DNA of 64,000 nt from CAXXOK01 sp001604115 (GTDB lineage: Bacteria; Bacillota; Clostridia; Christensenellales; Aristaeellaceae), in NCBI GenBank assembly GCA_034928535.1, contig JAYFOV010000045.1:1-64000 (forward strand), written 5' to 3'. Of this stretch, positions 34,237 to 43,180 are shown piece after piece. The notes under the pieces were generated by a model. It did no database searches and was not told the DNA's origin. It saw only the letters and a list, made by a program, of their open reading frames with translations. The position numbers and the translations under genes are program-made. The first letter of the stretch is position 1, and each line of letters begins with the position of its first letter.

Positions 34237-34929
34237 ATGGCAAAGCGTATTTTGCTTGTGGACGATGAGCCCTTAATCGTCAAGGGTTTGAAATATACAC
34301 TTGAGCAGGAGGGCTTTGAAACGGATTCCGCCGCCGATGGTGAGGAAGCCTTGGCAAAGTTCTTTGCAGGCAATTTCGATTTCATTCTTCTGGATGTGAT
34401 GCTGCCCAAGATGGACGGCATTACTGTTTGCCAGCGCATCCGTGAACACAGCAATGTTCCCATCATCATGCTGACGGCCAAAGGCGAGCATATCGATAAG
34501 ATCCTTGGTCTGGAATACGGTGCTGATGATTATATGACCAAGCCTTTTAACATTCTGGAAGTCAAAGCGCGTATCAAAACCATCATGCGCCGCGCAAGCG
34601 GTTCACAGCCGAGCGAAACCAAGAAAGTGCTTCGTGTGCACGATATGGAGATTAACTCCGTCAACCGTGCAGTGAACTTGGGCGGCAAAGAAGTGCGGCT
34701 CACCGCCAAAGAATTTGACCTTTTGCAGATGTTTGTAAACAACCGCGGGAAGGTTTTCAGCCGTGAGGCAATGCTGGAAACCGTTTGGAAGTATGACTAT
34801 ACCGGCGATGCGCGCACGGTGGATGTGCATATCCGGCGACTGCGAGAGAAAATTGAACGTAATCCCGCTCAGCCGGAGTTCATCTTCACCAAGTGGGGAG
34901 TGGGTTACTATTTCACCGATAAAGACTAA
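34237..34929 (+). CDS. OmpR/PhoB-family response regulator
   Basis: A 230-residue two-domain regulator. The receiver has the acidic pair in LLVDDEPL, the phosphoacceptor Asp in FILLDVMLPKMDG (near residue 52) and the Lys in DDYMTKPFN; the C-terminal winged helix carries LTAKEFDLLQMFVNN, VDVHIRRLREKIE and WGVGYYF. It is most like the WalR/PhoP group. The partner kinase gene follows directly. ATG at 34237 was chosen over ATG 34228 because AGGAAAGG lies at the proper distance. Confidence 0.93.
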   Translation: MAKRILLVDDEPLIVKGLKYTLEQEGFETDSAADGEEALAKFFAGNFDFILLDVMLPKMDGITVCQRIREHSNVPIIMLTAKGEHIDKILGLEYGADDYMTKPFNILEVKARIKTIMRRASGSQPSETKKVLRVHDMEINSVNRAVNLGGKEVRLTAKEFDLLQMFVNNRGKVFSREAMLETVWKYDYTGDARTVDVHIRRLREKIERNPAQPEFIFTKWGVGYYFTDKD

Positions 34930-36385
34930 CAGCCCATTCACCTCCATACGCTGGAAAATCGTACTCGCCTTCCTGCTGGTGGTGGGTGTGAGCTACTTTG
35001 CCGTAGCCACTTCCCTCATCAGTCTGGTGGGCGATTATTTGTTCGCGGATCGGCGCGCGCAGGATCAAGCCAACGCCGAAAAACTGGCAACGGAGGCCGC
35101 GCCTCTGTTTCAAAACATCCAGATGGACGCTTTGCAAGCCTTGCTGAACGCATCGGGCGGCGAACTGGGCGGGCGTGTGATGGTGCTGGATGCTTATGGA
35201 AAAGTGCAGGCCGATAGCTTCAGCGAGCTAAATGGTAGCATACTGTCCTTGCCGGAAGTCAAAGCCATCCTTGCAGATGGCAAAACAGCCGACTATGGTG
35301 TGCATCAGCTTGGCAATGCGCAAAGCCTAAACTTGCTCTCCTTTCTGATGCCAATGGATCAAACGGCGGAGTGGGTCGGCTATGCCACTGCTGCGCTCAC
35401 AACGGATGGACACCCTTTTGGTGTTCTGCTGTATTCTGCGCCGATTCAAGACATGATGCAGCGGCTCACATCGCTGCAGGGCCGCATGGCGTGGTATTTT
35501 ATCGCAGCAGCGGTGGCCGCCATGGTCATAGCGCTGATCGTATCGCGTGTCATCACAAGACCCATTGTCACGCTCACACGGGGCATACAGCGCATGGGCA
35601 GAGGTGATCTGTCAGTGCGTGTTCCCATCAAGGGTAGCGGAGAGCTTCGGCGGCTGTCCGAAACCTTCAATGTAATGAGCGAGAAGTTAGAGCTGCTGGA
35701 TAAAAGCCGAAATCAGTTTGTAAGTAATGCGAGCCATGAGCTCAAAACGCCGCTTTCCACCATGAAAATACTGCTGGAAAACATCATATATCAACCGGAA
35801 ATGGACGCTGAACTCCGTACGGAGTTCCTAAGCGATGTGAACCGTGAAATCAACCGTCTGAATCTAATCATTAGCGATCTGCTCACGCTGGTCAGCATGG
35901 ACAGCAAAACCATGCGTCTCAACAGGGAAACTTTCCGCTTTGCGGAAGTGGTTACGGATGTTGCGCATCGATTGTCCGTTGTGGCCGAAAAACGCAGGCA
36001 GGAAATCAAACTGGTGATTTCAGATAGCTGTGAGATGTATGCCGATATGGCAAAACTTACACAGGTCGTCTACAATATTATGGACAATGCCATCAAGTAC
36101 ACGCCGGAAGGTGGGCAGATTCGTGTCCGGTTGATCCGCTCCGGCAGGGATGCGATCCTGCGCATCTCCGATAACGGGCCTGGCATCCCCAAAGAGGATC
36201 AGCCGCACATTTTTGACCGTTTTTACCGGGTCGATAAGGCGCGCAGCCGGGATACAGGCGGCACCGGGCTAGGGTTGAGCATCGTAAACCAAATGGTGCT
36301 CATGCACGGCGGAAGTGTTTCTGTGCAAAGTGAAGAAGGGCAGGGCTCTACCTTTACGGTGGAGCTGCCCATCCATCAGGGTTAG
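34853..36385 (+). CDS. HAMP-type sensor histidine kinase; start codon unclear
   Basis: A transmembrane kinase with membrane segments near WKIVLAFLLVVGVSYFAVATS and AWYFIAAAVAAMVIALIVS enclosing an extracytoplasmic sensor of about 140 residues, then HAMP, HisKA with SNASHELKTPLS (phosphorylated His) and a complete HATPase_c (NAIKYTPEGG, DNGPGIPKED, GTGLGLS). The frame just before the first membrane segment has no ATG, GTG or TTG. A TTG at 34853 (weak GAGAG site, 77-nt overlap with the regulator gene) is the nearest canonical start; an ATT at 34910 sits 9 nt after GGGGAG. A GTG near 34978 would cut the first membrane segment. The C-terminal 470 residues are certain. Confidence 0.88.
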   Translation: MNVIPLSRSSSSPSGEWVTISPIKTNSPFTSIRWKIVLAFLLVVGVSYFAVATSLISLVGDYLFADRRAQDQANAEKLATEAAPLFQNIQMDALQALLNASGGELGGRVMVLDAYGKVQADSFSELNGSILSLPEVKAILADGKTADYGVHQLGNAQSLNLLSFLMPMDQTAEWVGYATAALTTDGHPFGVLLYSAPIQDMMQRLTSLQGRMAWYFIAAAVAAMVIALIVSRVITRPIVTLTRGIQRMGRGDLSVRVPIKGSGELRRLSETFNVMSEKLELLDKSRNQFVSNASHELKTPLSTMKILLENIIYQPEMDAELRTEFLSDVNREINRLNLIISDLLTLVSMDSKTMRLNRETFRFAEVVTDVAHRLSVVAEKRRQEIKLVISDSCEMYADMAKLTQVVYNIMDNAIKYTPEGGQIRVRLIRSGRDAILRISDNGPGIPKEDQPHIFDRFYRVDKARSRDTGGTGLGLSIVNQMVLMHGGSVSVQSEEGQGSTFTVELPIHQG

Positions 36386-36400
36386 TGGGAGGGCGTGCGT

Positions 36401-37372
36401 ATGAAGCAACGCATAGGCTTAGCAGCACTTTGCCTGTTGGTCATGGTCATCACCAGCGGCTGTGTGACGCAATCGCAAAATCCGCTTGCAATCCACGCCA
36501 CGACTGCCGTACCGGGTCAGGCCATCGCCATTCATCCAGCTACTGCAGGGGAGCAAAGCAGCGGGCAGATTTCTGTGACGTTATATTTTCGTTATCTGGA
36601 TACCAATATGCTTGCGCCCGAAAACCGGTTGCTTAATGTGCGCCGGGATGAAAGCCCGGAGATGGCCATCGTACGCGCGTTGGCAGAGGGACCCAGCGCA
36701 GGGCGTGGCGAGCTGAAACGTCTGATACCCGCATCCGCAGTAGTGGAAAGCGTGATTGTGCGGGACGATTTGCTTTTTGTCACATTTAACGATCAATTTA
36801 CGCAGGACGATATTCCGGCAGATTGGGCGGCACAGCCTGCATGGCAATCGGAAGCACCCTTGCGGCGCATGCTTACCGTGCAGAGCATCGTTGCCACACT
36901 GACAGAATGGCGCTCTTTTACGGGTGTGCAAATATTAGTGCATCGCCCCAACGAGGTGCAAACCAATCTCAGATTGGAAAAACAGTATTTTTTGACGGAA
37001 GAGATCGGCGTGAACGATCCCTTTGCACGGGATGAATCCTACTTATTGACTGCACACAACACCGCACAACAAATTATGAATGCATGGAAAATCCATGATT
37101 TGGATCGCGTATTTCAGTACACTTCCGCGGACACTATGCCGTCGCTTGAGTCGATGACCGATGCCCTTAAGGACAGCAGCGTTGTCGTCAGCTATGAGAT
37201 TTCTCCGGGCACGGCAAGCGCGGATGGACAGACCGCTACTATCACCTTGGATCTGCAAACCATGCGCGGCGGCACGCCTAACACCACCAATGCCTATCCC
37301 TTGCGCTTGCACCGTGAAAACGGGATATGGAAGATCGATTTTGATGCTTTGCTCGCGCTGATGCGCCTTTGA
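36401..37372 (+). CDS. GerMN-domain lipoprotein
   Basis: A 323-residue lipoprotein: signal peptide ending in the lipobox VITSGC (Cys about residue 21), then one GerMN module (VTLYFRYLDTNMLAPENRLLNV, IVRALAEGPSAGRGELKRLIP) and a second region of about 120 residues (AQQIMNAWKIHDLDRVFQYTS) resembling an NTF2-like/DUF4829-type fold. GerMN proteins occur in spore germination and in cell-wall lipoproteins such as LpqB. It follows the kinase gene by 15 nt and may be a sensor accessory. ATG at 36401 chosen by GGGAGGG at 7 nt. Confidence 0.85.
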   Translation: MKQRIGLAALCLLVMVITSGCVTQSQNPLAIHATTAVPGQAIAIHPATAGEQSSGQISVTLYFRYLDTNMLAPENRLLNVRRDESPEMAIVRALAEGPSAGRGELKRLIPASAVVESVIVRDDLLFVTFNDQFTQDDIPADWAAQPAWQSEAPLRRMLTVQSIVATLTEWRSFTGVQILVHRPNEVQTNLRLEKQYFLTEEIGVNDPFARDESYLLTAHNTAQQIMNAWKIHDLDRVFQYTSADTMPSLESMTDALKDSSVVVSYEISPGTASADGQTATITLDLQTMRGGTPNTTNAYPLRLHRENGIWKIDFDALLALMRL

Positions 37373-37459
37373 CTATATTTGAGGATAAGCGCCGATGCGC
37401 GCAGCAAGCGATGCCTTGAGTTTGTAATCTCAACAATGCAGAAAGGGGGAGTGGTGGCT

Positions 37460-39019
37460 TTGAAGCATTTACCAACAACCAACCGTGGCCGACTTTTGAG
37501 ACTCCTTTGTATTGCGATGGCTTGCCTGAGTGCATGCAGCCCGATCCCCCAAGAAGCGCTTGCCCCTACACCGTTGGCACTGCCGACTGCCTACCTGCCC
37601 TATGTGGCACCTATCGGCGATGCGGCACTGGAGTATTCGGCGCCGGCAGCTTTATATTTACCGCGTCACGATGGTATACGGCTTACCTCGGCCGTGGAGG
37701 CTGTGACCTTCTCCGCCGCACGGCTGGAGGCCGAAAGCTTGGTTCGGGCTCTGATTGCCCATCCGGGTGATGGCCTTGCCAGTTCCTTGGGAGGTGAAAT
37801 CAGGCTTTCGCTTTATGGCGCAAACCCTGTTGAGATTAGTGGGAATGTGGCTACCGTAAACCTGGCGGCATCGGCATTGCAACTGGACCGCAAAGCGCTG
37901 TACCTCTGTGGGCAAGCCATCACCAACACGCTCACGGAACTGCATGATATCCATTACGTGAATCTGCTGGTCATGGACAGGCAGATCGGTCTGGATGTGA
38001 GCGCAACGCTTCCCTTTGGCGCCATGTCACGCGACATGACGAGTGATATCGGCGCGGTATATGATCAGCTGGCGAGCCGACGTGTGCAGCCGGATGAAGA
38101 TGCCGCCCAAAAGCAGCTTGCAACCACGGCAACACTGTATTTTCCCCTAACACAGGTCAATGGCGTCATGTCCGAGGCGCGCAACATCAGCTTTGACAGC
38201 CTGACCCCTGAAGCGCTTGCCCTGCGCCTGATGCAGGAGTTGGCCGATGGACCGGCCAGCATCGGAGGATCTACCCCGCTGCCACTGCTGGCAGATCTCA
38301 TGATGGAGCCGCTGCGCGTGCTGGAACAACCGGACGGCGGCGGGCGTACGGTTGTGCTGTCGTTTGAAAATACGCTGTATGATATGCTCTCCGCTATGAA
38401 TGTGCCCCTGGCCAGCCTGATGGACTCCCTTTGCTATACCCTGACCACCTTGATTCCCAACACAAACGGGATCACCATGTACATTGGCGGCGAGCGGCAA
38501 GAGCATGTTATGCTTGGCGCCACGGAGGGCATCCTCTTTGCCGATGGCGTGATGCAACGGACACATTTTGCACCGCTGCTGATGGATATGGCGACACTCT
38601 ATATGCCGGATGCCGATGGTGTCCGTTTGAATGCTATCCAGCGGCCTATCCCTTTTTACCAGCGGTCGAATCCGCGCGCATTGCTTCGCGAGCTATTTTC
38701 GGGGCCGCAAGTTGCGGACCCCCAGCAGGAATCCGCCGCTCTTTTTCCGCATGCTACCCTGACCGATGCGGATATTCTGGGTATATCGCTGATGGATCAG
38801 GTGCTGATCCTCAACCTGAGTCCAGCTTTTGAAGCAGCGGGGGATGGCATCAGTCCGGAGCAGGATCGACAGTTGGCGTATTCGATGGTCAATACTCTGC
38901 TCCAAAGCGTACGCGCAAATCGGCTTTGCGTTTTTGTTGGCGGCAAGCCCGCGCAGGGATTCAGCGGTGAGGTGGACTGGCAAGGCATGTTTTACCCCAA
39001 TTTTGAAATTGCGCAATAG
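37460..39019 (+). CDS. Lipoprotein with three tandem GerMN modules
   Basis: A 519-residue exported protein with a lipobox CLSAC near residue 25. Three repeats share the pattern LY(L/F/M)P...(D/N)G...L, I.F, then L...L..GP and a closing hydrophobic strand: first LYLPRHDGIRL, second LYFPLTQVNGVM with LADGPAS, third LYMPDADGVRL with LFSGPQ. Known GerMN proteins usually carry one or two. The start is a TTG 8 nt after GGAG; GTG codons at 37451 and 37454 overlap the ribosome site. It closes the two-component operon and ends at a strong terminator. Role unknown; peptidoglycan contact is possible. Confidence 0.8.
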   Translation: MKHLPTTNRGRLLRLLCIAMACLSACSPIPQEALAPTPLALPTAYLPYVAPIGDAALEYSAPAALYLPRHDGIRLTSAVEAVTFSAARLEAESLVRALIAHPGDGLASSLGGEIRLSLYGANPVEISGNVATVNLAASALQLDRKALYLCGQAITNTLTELHDIHYVNLLVMDRQIGLDVSATLPFGAMSRDMTSDIGAVYDQLASRRVQPDEDAAQKQLATTATLYFPLTQVNGVMSEARNISFDSLTPEALALRLMQELADGPASIGGSTPLPLLADLMMEPLRVLEQPDGGGRTVVLSFENTLYDMLSAMNVPLASLMDSLCYTLTTLIPNTNGITMYIGGERQEHVMLGATEGILFADGVMQRTHFAPLLMDMATLYMPDADGVRLNAIQRPIPFYQRSNPRALLRELFSGPQVADPQQESAALFPHATLTDADILGISLMDQVLILNLSPAFEAAGDGISPEQDRQLAYSMVNTLLQSVRANRLCVFVGGKPAQGFSGEVDWQGMFYPNFEIAQ

Positions 39020-39074
39020 TATCCGAACGCCGCGAAGAAAACGCAGGCTATCCCTCATGATCCCATGAAAAAGA

Positions 39075-39115
39075 CGCCGACCCTATACCATACGGTATAG
39101 GGTCGGCGCCTTTTT
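39075..39115. terminator. Bidirectional intrinsic terminator
   Basis: A 15-bp perfect stem (39075-39089 with 39094-39108, loop ATAC) flanked by an A run on the left and TTTTT on the right, so it works for the plus-strand GerMN gene and the minus-strand GNAT gene. Confidence 0.93.
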
Positions 39116-39123
39116 GCTTGAGA

Positions 39124-39639
39124 TCATGAGTGATGGGCGGGCTCGGTAGCGGAATAGACTGATTCAAGCCTTCCCAAATAATCCTCGTAAATACTGGGGT
39201 CACTGTCGGGGATCAAGGTGGCATGCACTGCCGATTCGTAAAAATGTACCGGCCCCACACCGCCTATGATGGCATAAGCAAAGCCCTCTTCTCGCATGGC
39301 TCGCAGTGCACGGATGAGCAACGCTTTGCCGATGCCTTTACCCCGGTACGCTGTATCCACGCTCGTAGGGCCAAAGAAATCCGGCGCGGTGGCGTGGTAG
39401 CATGCAAAGCCAATGACCTTGTCCCGATGGGTGGCAATAAAAAGACTCACGGGCGTGCGGGCGAAGCACGCGGCACATTCGCCGGCTGCATTTTCGCCCA
39501 TCAGCGTGGTGACCCAGCGTTGAATGCGAAACTGATCCGGCGTCATTGCGCGCCGGATGATGATATCCTCCTGCGCCAACGCGGCAAGCAGCGCATCCTC
39601 CTTGGGCAGTTTTAGCAGATTTACGAGCATATCCGGCAT
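39124..39639 (-). CDS. GNAT family N-acetyltransferase
   Basis: A 171-residue acetyltransferase; the CoA-binding loop is VDTAYRGKGIGKALL (about residues 94-108) and the core strand KVIGFACYHA precedes it. The C-terminal VHFYESAVHATLIPDSDPSIYEDYLG is common in a clostridial GNAT subgroup of unknown substrate. An AAAGGAAG box precedes the ATG. It lies upstream (in the plus-strand sense, left) of the NagZ-like gene, 44 nt after its stop, so both are probably on one transcript. Confidence 0.85.
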   Translation of the reverse strand: MPDMLVNLLKLPKEDALLAALAQEDIIIRRAMTPDQFRIQRWVTTLMGENAAGECAACFARTPVSLFIATHRDKVIGFACYHATAPDFFGPTSVDTAYRGKGIGKALLIRALRAMREEGFAYAIIGGVGPVHFYESAVHATLIPDSDPSIYEDYLGRLESVYSATEPAHHS

Positions 39640-39683
39640 GTCATTGATCTTCCTTTCAAGGTTTTTGAGTGGCTTGGTGTGGG

Positions 39684-41252
39684 CTAACGATCCGGCGCAT
39701 CCGCGTTGGGTTGGCTGGCCGGCAGGTGCACGGGCAGTTTTCCTGTAAAGGCATTTTTTCCGCGTAGCCCATCGGCAAAGGCGACCATTGTGCGCACATC
39801 ATAATCATAGATGGCATAGGTGCGCACGGCATCGGGCAAACCAGCCAGATCGTAAGGCGCACGCAGCGCAACGGCACAAACGGGAATCCCCAGTTTGGCG
39901 GCCTGTGCTACCAAACGGCGTTGCCCTTCGCATTGCAGGGCATTGAACAACCCGATCACTACAGCGCTATGCCCCTGCGCGCAAGCTAACGCGGCTTGAA
40001 TATCCTCCGGCGTCGGATCGGCCGGCGTGAGCAACGCATCGCCGCCGAGCAAAGCCTGCATCGTCATGGGAAAGCGCTGCGTTTCATCCTCCGGGTTAGC
40101 AGCCAGCGTAGGCCGGAACCGTGAGCAACCCAGGAATAGTGGCCGCTTTCCCAAGGTAAATGGCGCCGGATGCACCAGCGTCAATGCTTCGTGTGTCGCG
40201 CGCAAACTGGCCTGGCGGTGTTCCGCACAGCCAACATCAGCCAGTGATAAGCTGGCGGGAGCAAGCGATGCTTTGACAGCCAAAATCTTTTGTGTGGAAG
40301 CATCAAACTCAGCCTGGTTCAAGGTTCCGTCCCGCAGCGCCTGCTGTACGGCGCGGGCACCCTGCGCCGCAAGCGCTGCATCATGGGAAATGAAGACCAT
40401 ATCCACACCCGCGCGCACCGCAGCAACGCTGCCGACTACCTCGCCATATTCCTTGGCAATGGCATCCATCATCAGACAGTCGGATAGCACCAATCCTTGG
40501 AAACCCATTTGCTGCTTGAGCAATCCACTAATGATACGACGGGACATCGTAGCAGGCAACTGATCGGGTTCCAGTTCCGGAAAAAGAATGTGCGCCGTCA
40601 TGACAGCGGGGATCCCGGCCTGGATAGCCGATCGAAAGGGCAGCAGTTCGCAGGAAGCAAGATCCTCCATCGTTTTGGCAACCAACGGCAGGCCGATGTG
40701 GGAATCCACCGCAGTATCGCCATGCCCGGGAAAGTGCTTGACGCAACTCAGAATGCCGCCTTCCGCGAGCCCCTCCGCCATGGCAAGCCCAAATTTGGCG
40801 ACCTTAAGCGGATCGTCCCCGTAACTTCGTATGCCGATCACAGGGTTTTGTGGGTTACTGTTTACATCCAGTACGGGCGCCAGATTCAAGTTCACGCCCA
40901 TGGCGCGCAATTCCTGCGCGGTGATGCGTCCTGCCATGCGAGCAAGATCCGGATTACCGGTGGCGGCCATACCCATCGCGCTGGGAAAGATGGTCGAATC
41001 CTCCGTCAGGCGTGAAATGGCGCCCCCTTCCTGATCCAGTGCAATCAGGGGCTCATGACCGGTTTCGGAAAGGATCAGAGTGCGAATCTCCGCGCACAGC
41101 TGCGCCAGATGATCTTTACTGCCCACGTTGTATTCAAAAAGGATCGCATTACCGATTTTTTGTTCCCGAACATTTTGGATAAAAGCATCCGTCATCGTTG
41201 GGCCTGCAAATCCGGTGAAAAAATGTTGGCCGATGGCGATTCGCTCGTCCAT
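39684..41252 (-). CDS. Glycoside hydrolase family 3 protein, beta-N-acetylhexosaminidase (NagZ-like)
   Basis: A 522-residue enzyme with the family 3 N-terminal TIM barrel: FFTGFAGPTMTDAF, ALDQEGGAISRL, VKHFPGHGDTAVDSH (the H..D dyad of NagZ-type enzymes) and LVLSDCLMMDAI (catalytic Asp). A C-terminal alpha/beta sandwich-like part (about 350-510) is present, as in Bacillus NagZ/YbbD. Bacterial enzymes of this group cleave GlcNAc from muropeptides. No signal peptide is visible, so it acts in the cytoplasm or leaves by an unseen route. ATG chosen after GGAGG; an upstream GTG-like extension is unsupported. Confidence 0.9.
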   Translation of the reverse strand: MDERIAIGQHFFTGFAGPTMTDAFIQNVREQKIGNAILFEYNVGSKDHLAQLCAEIRTLILSETGHEPLIALDQEGGAISRLTEDSTIFPSAMGMAATGNPDLARMAGRITAQELRAMGVNLNLAPVLDVNSNPQNPVIGIRSYGDDPLKVAKFGLAMAEGLAEGGILSCVKHFPGHGDTAVDSHIGLPLVAKTMEDLASCELLPFRSAIQAGIPAVMTAHILFPELEPDQLPATMSRRIISGLLKQQMGFQGLVLSDCLMMDAIAKEYGEVVGSVAAVRAGVDMVFISHDAALAAQGARAVQQALRDGTLNQAEFDASTQKILAVKASLAPASLSLADVGCAEHRQASLRATHEALTLVHPAPFTLGKRPLFLGCSRFRPTLAANPEDETQRFPMTMQALLGGDALLTPADPTPEDIQAALACAQGHSAVVIGLFNALQCEGQRRLVAQAAKLGIPVCAVALRAPYDLAGLPDAVRTYAIYDYDVRTMVAFADGLRGKNAFTGKLPVHLPASQPNADAPDR

Positions 41253-41508
41253 GGATAACCTCCGTTCGATGCCCGCGGCCACGGCATTTGCTCACATGAC
41301 CAGGGCGTTGATCTGGTGCTTGTATTCTGCATCGCCAACGTGGTATCCTTTAGACTGGATTTGCGAAGAATTGTCTTTCCTTGTGCCAGCTTAGTAGCGA
41401 GCGAAGAAAGGCGTGTGCGTTACGTGGGTGCGAATGGTGGCTGCAATGGCAGGGTTGCCCATCCCCGATCATGCTTTTCGGTTTTTACTGCGGAAACACA
41501 AATTGCTA
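41253..41508. other. Intergenic stretch, no gene seen
   Basis: Divergent region upstream of the NagZ-like gene. No frame with a ribosome site and no recognised element apart from the promoter that follows. Confidence 0.5.
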
Positions 41509-41537
41509 TTGCGTGCGCAGATGAACCGTAGTATAAT
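41509..41537 (+). promoter_or_regulatory. Promoter of a short RNA or leader
   Basis: TTGCGT (41509-41514), 17-nt spacer, perfect TATAAT (41532-41537). Start expected near 41544. Confidence 0.65.
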
Positions 41538-41543
41538 CATCGC

Positions 41544-41639
41544 CTGTGGAGGGTGACAGAGACGTTACAGCAGCAGGAACACGTTCGCCAGCACGCCTGT
41601 GAAGTGAACGATACGCTTCGGCCGTGCCGACGTTTTTTT
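41544..41639 (+). ncRNA. Candidate short transcript ending at an intrinsic terminator
   Basis: From the promoter start, about 95 nt lead to a terminator: ACG/CGT and TCGGC/GCCGA pair (41613-41632, one 2-nt bulge) followed by seven T. An inner CGTTC/GAACG helix (about 41583-41610) can form. No peptide frame with a ribosome site is seen. It is either an independent small RNA or an attenuator for the zinc-ribbon gene that starts 190 nt further on. No known RNA family was recognised. Confidence 0.4.
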
Positions 41640-41831
41640 CCATGCAGCTCATGGCGCCTGATTCGCGACACACGATGGAGAGAGCACGCCGGTCTTTGCG
41701 TGCCAGCATGCGGTGGTCGCCTCTGAACAGACGGTGCAGTATCCTTACCAGCCTGAGCCAGCACGGTTCACCCATCCAAGGGATGGATAGCCCGCGCGGG
41801 GCGCGAAACCATGAAGGGAGTTCGTCAAATC

Positions 41832-42236
41832 ATGAAGCTGATCAAATGCCCACGGTGCGACCTGAACTATATAATGGAAGGGGAAAAATACTGCAAAGTA
41901 TGCATGCGTGAGCTCAAGGGCGAGCAGGCACAGGAAGAGATGGAACTGTGCTCTGTATGCAACGCCGCCCCTGCACTGCCGGGCAAAGATGTTTGCTTGA
42001 GCTGCCTGAAAGAGATGCAGCAAAATGCCAGCGAGGACAGCCACGGCGATGACCGCGAGCCGGTCGATGAAAGCAGCCTTGGGCTGAACTCCGTGAGCAC
42101 GATGGACGAAATCATCCCGCAGGTTCATGAAGATATCCCTGAACGGGAATATGGTGAGATTGAAAATGAGCTCTCGCTGGAGAGCGTGATTGAAGATGAA
42201 CAGAATGAAGATGATGAGGATCAGGACGCAATGTGA
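41832..42236 (+). CDS. Zinc-ribbon protein with acidic tail, function unknown
   Basis: A 134-residue protein. The first 60 residues hold four CxxC pairs: CPRC and CKVC, then CSVC and CLSC, giving two zinc ribbons. The rest is highly acidic (Glu/Asp-rich, probably disordered). Such small ribbon proteins often bind nucleic acid or another protein, but nothing identifies a partner. The ATG is 11 nt after GGGAG, slightly long; an ATG 21 nt upstream lacks any site. A hairpin and a metallophosphoesterase gene follow. Confidence 0.75.
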   Translation: MKLIKCPRCDLNYIMEGEKYCKVCMRELKGEQAQEEMELCSVCNAAPALPGKDVCLSCLKEMQQNASEDSHGDDREPVDESSLGLNSVSTMDEIIPQVHEDIPEREYGEIENELSLESVIEDEQNEDDEDQDAM

Positions 42237-42248
42237 CGCGCGTCAGAT

Positions 42249-42285
42249 TGGCAACTGAACTCCGTTTGTAGGGAGGCAGTTGCCA
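42249..42285 (+). terminator. Hairpin downstream of the zinc-ribbon gene
   Basis: TGGCAACTG (42249-42257) pairs exactly with CAGTTGCCA (42277-42285); no T run follows, so termination is uncertain. Confidence 0.4.
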
Positions 42286-42383
42286 GATTCGATCCCAGTG
42301 GCTGCCGGTGCAGCAGGGCAAGCAACCATGCGGGTCAGCCTGCGTTTCCGTGAAAGCCGCTTGCCACGAAAGCGAGGTGCAGG

Positions 42384-43097
42384 ATGGCAATATTCGCAAT
42401 CGGGGATCTCCATCTCTCCGGCAATGGGGAGAAACCCATGGACATTTTTGGAAGCCATTGGGAGAATCACTTTGACCAGATCAAGCGCAGCTGGCTGGAT
42501 ATGATCACCGATGAGGACACCGTGCTCATCCCCGGTGATATCAGCTGGGCGATGCAGTTTGAGGATGCCAAGATCGATCTGGCCAGCATTGCCGACCTTC
42601 CGGGCACCAAGGTGTTGATCCGGGGCAACCATGACTATTGGTGGAGCTCCATCACACGGCTGCGCGAGTACCTGCCACCCGGCATGCTGGCACTCCAGAA
42701 TGATGCACTTGCTTTTGACGCATTTGTGCTCTGCGGAACCCGCGGGTGGGAATTCCCGACAGATCTTTCCCCGCTGGATGAACAGTCAATGAAGGTGTAC
42801 CGCCGGGAGTTGATCCGTCTGGAGCTGACCCTGCAAAGCGCCGCAAAGCATGGGCGACCGATCATTGCCATGCTCCACTATCCGCCGCTGCTGAACGACC
42901 ACAGAGATACCGCCTACACAGCATTATTGGAACGCTATCAGGTATCGCTCTGTGTGTATGGACATCTGCATAGCGCGGGCATCCATCACGGGTTTAACGG
43001 TGAGCATCGGGGCGTGCAGTATCGGTTGGCGTCCTGTGACGCCATCAGTTTTACGCCCATCAAGGTGTGGGAAGGCGGTATTTTATCACTGCCTTAA
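42384..43097 (+). CDS. Calcineurin-like metallophosphoesterase
   Basis: A 237-residue phosphohydrolase with a two-metal site: the opening FAIGDLHLSG (D-x-H), LIPGDISWAM (GD), LIRGNHDYWW (GNHD), MLHYPPLLND and VYGHLHSAG (GHLH). It matches the COG1768 group of predicted cytoplasmic phosphoesterases. The substrate is unknown. The ATG begins after AGGTGCAGG, a weak ribosome site. A long hairpin follows the stop codon. Confidence 0.9.
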   Translation: MAIFAIGDLHLSGNGEKPMDIFGSHWENHFDQIKRSWLDMITDEDTVLIPGDISWAMQFEDAKIDLASIADLPGTKVLIRGNHDYWWSSITRLREYLPPGMLALQNDALAFDAFVLCGTRGWEFPTDLSPLDEQSMKVYRRELIRLELTLQSAAKHGRPIIAMLHYPPLLNDHRDTAYTALLERYQVSLCVYGHLHSAGIHHGFNGEHRGVQYRLASCDAISFTPIKVWEGGILSLP

Positions 43098-43141
43098 CCT
43101 ACAATCCATCGTGTTGGTTCATATCCAAGGCAGGTGTTTTA

Positions 43142-43180
43142 CAGCCCGGATTCCGCAGCAGTTGTGCGGAATCCGGGCTG
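43142..43180 (+). terminator. Perfect 16-bp hairpin after the phosphoesterase gene
   Basis: Arms 43142-43157 and 43165-43180 are exact inverted repeats; loop 7 nt. CTTGGTTCCCC follows rather than a T run, so it may act as a terminator only weakly or as an RNA end. Confidence 0.6.

Noticed and set aside
34237..36385. A single fused response regulator-kinase gene
   Set aside because: The regulator ends in the normal WGVGYYF region followed by a stop, and the kinase is in another frame. Kept only as one explanation for the missing kinase start.
42384..43097. Metallophosphoesterase plus zinc-ribbon protein as a defence or signalling pair
   Set aside because: The two genes are separated by 147 nt with a hairpin and show no partner domains typical of such systems.
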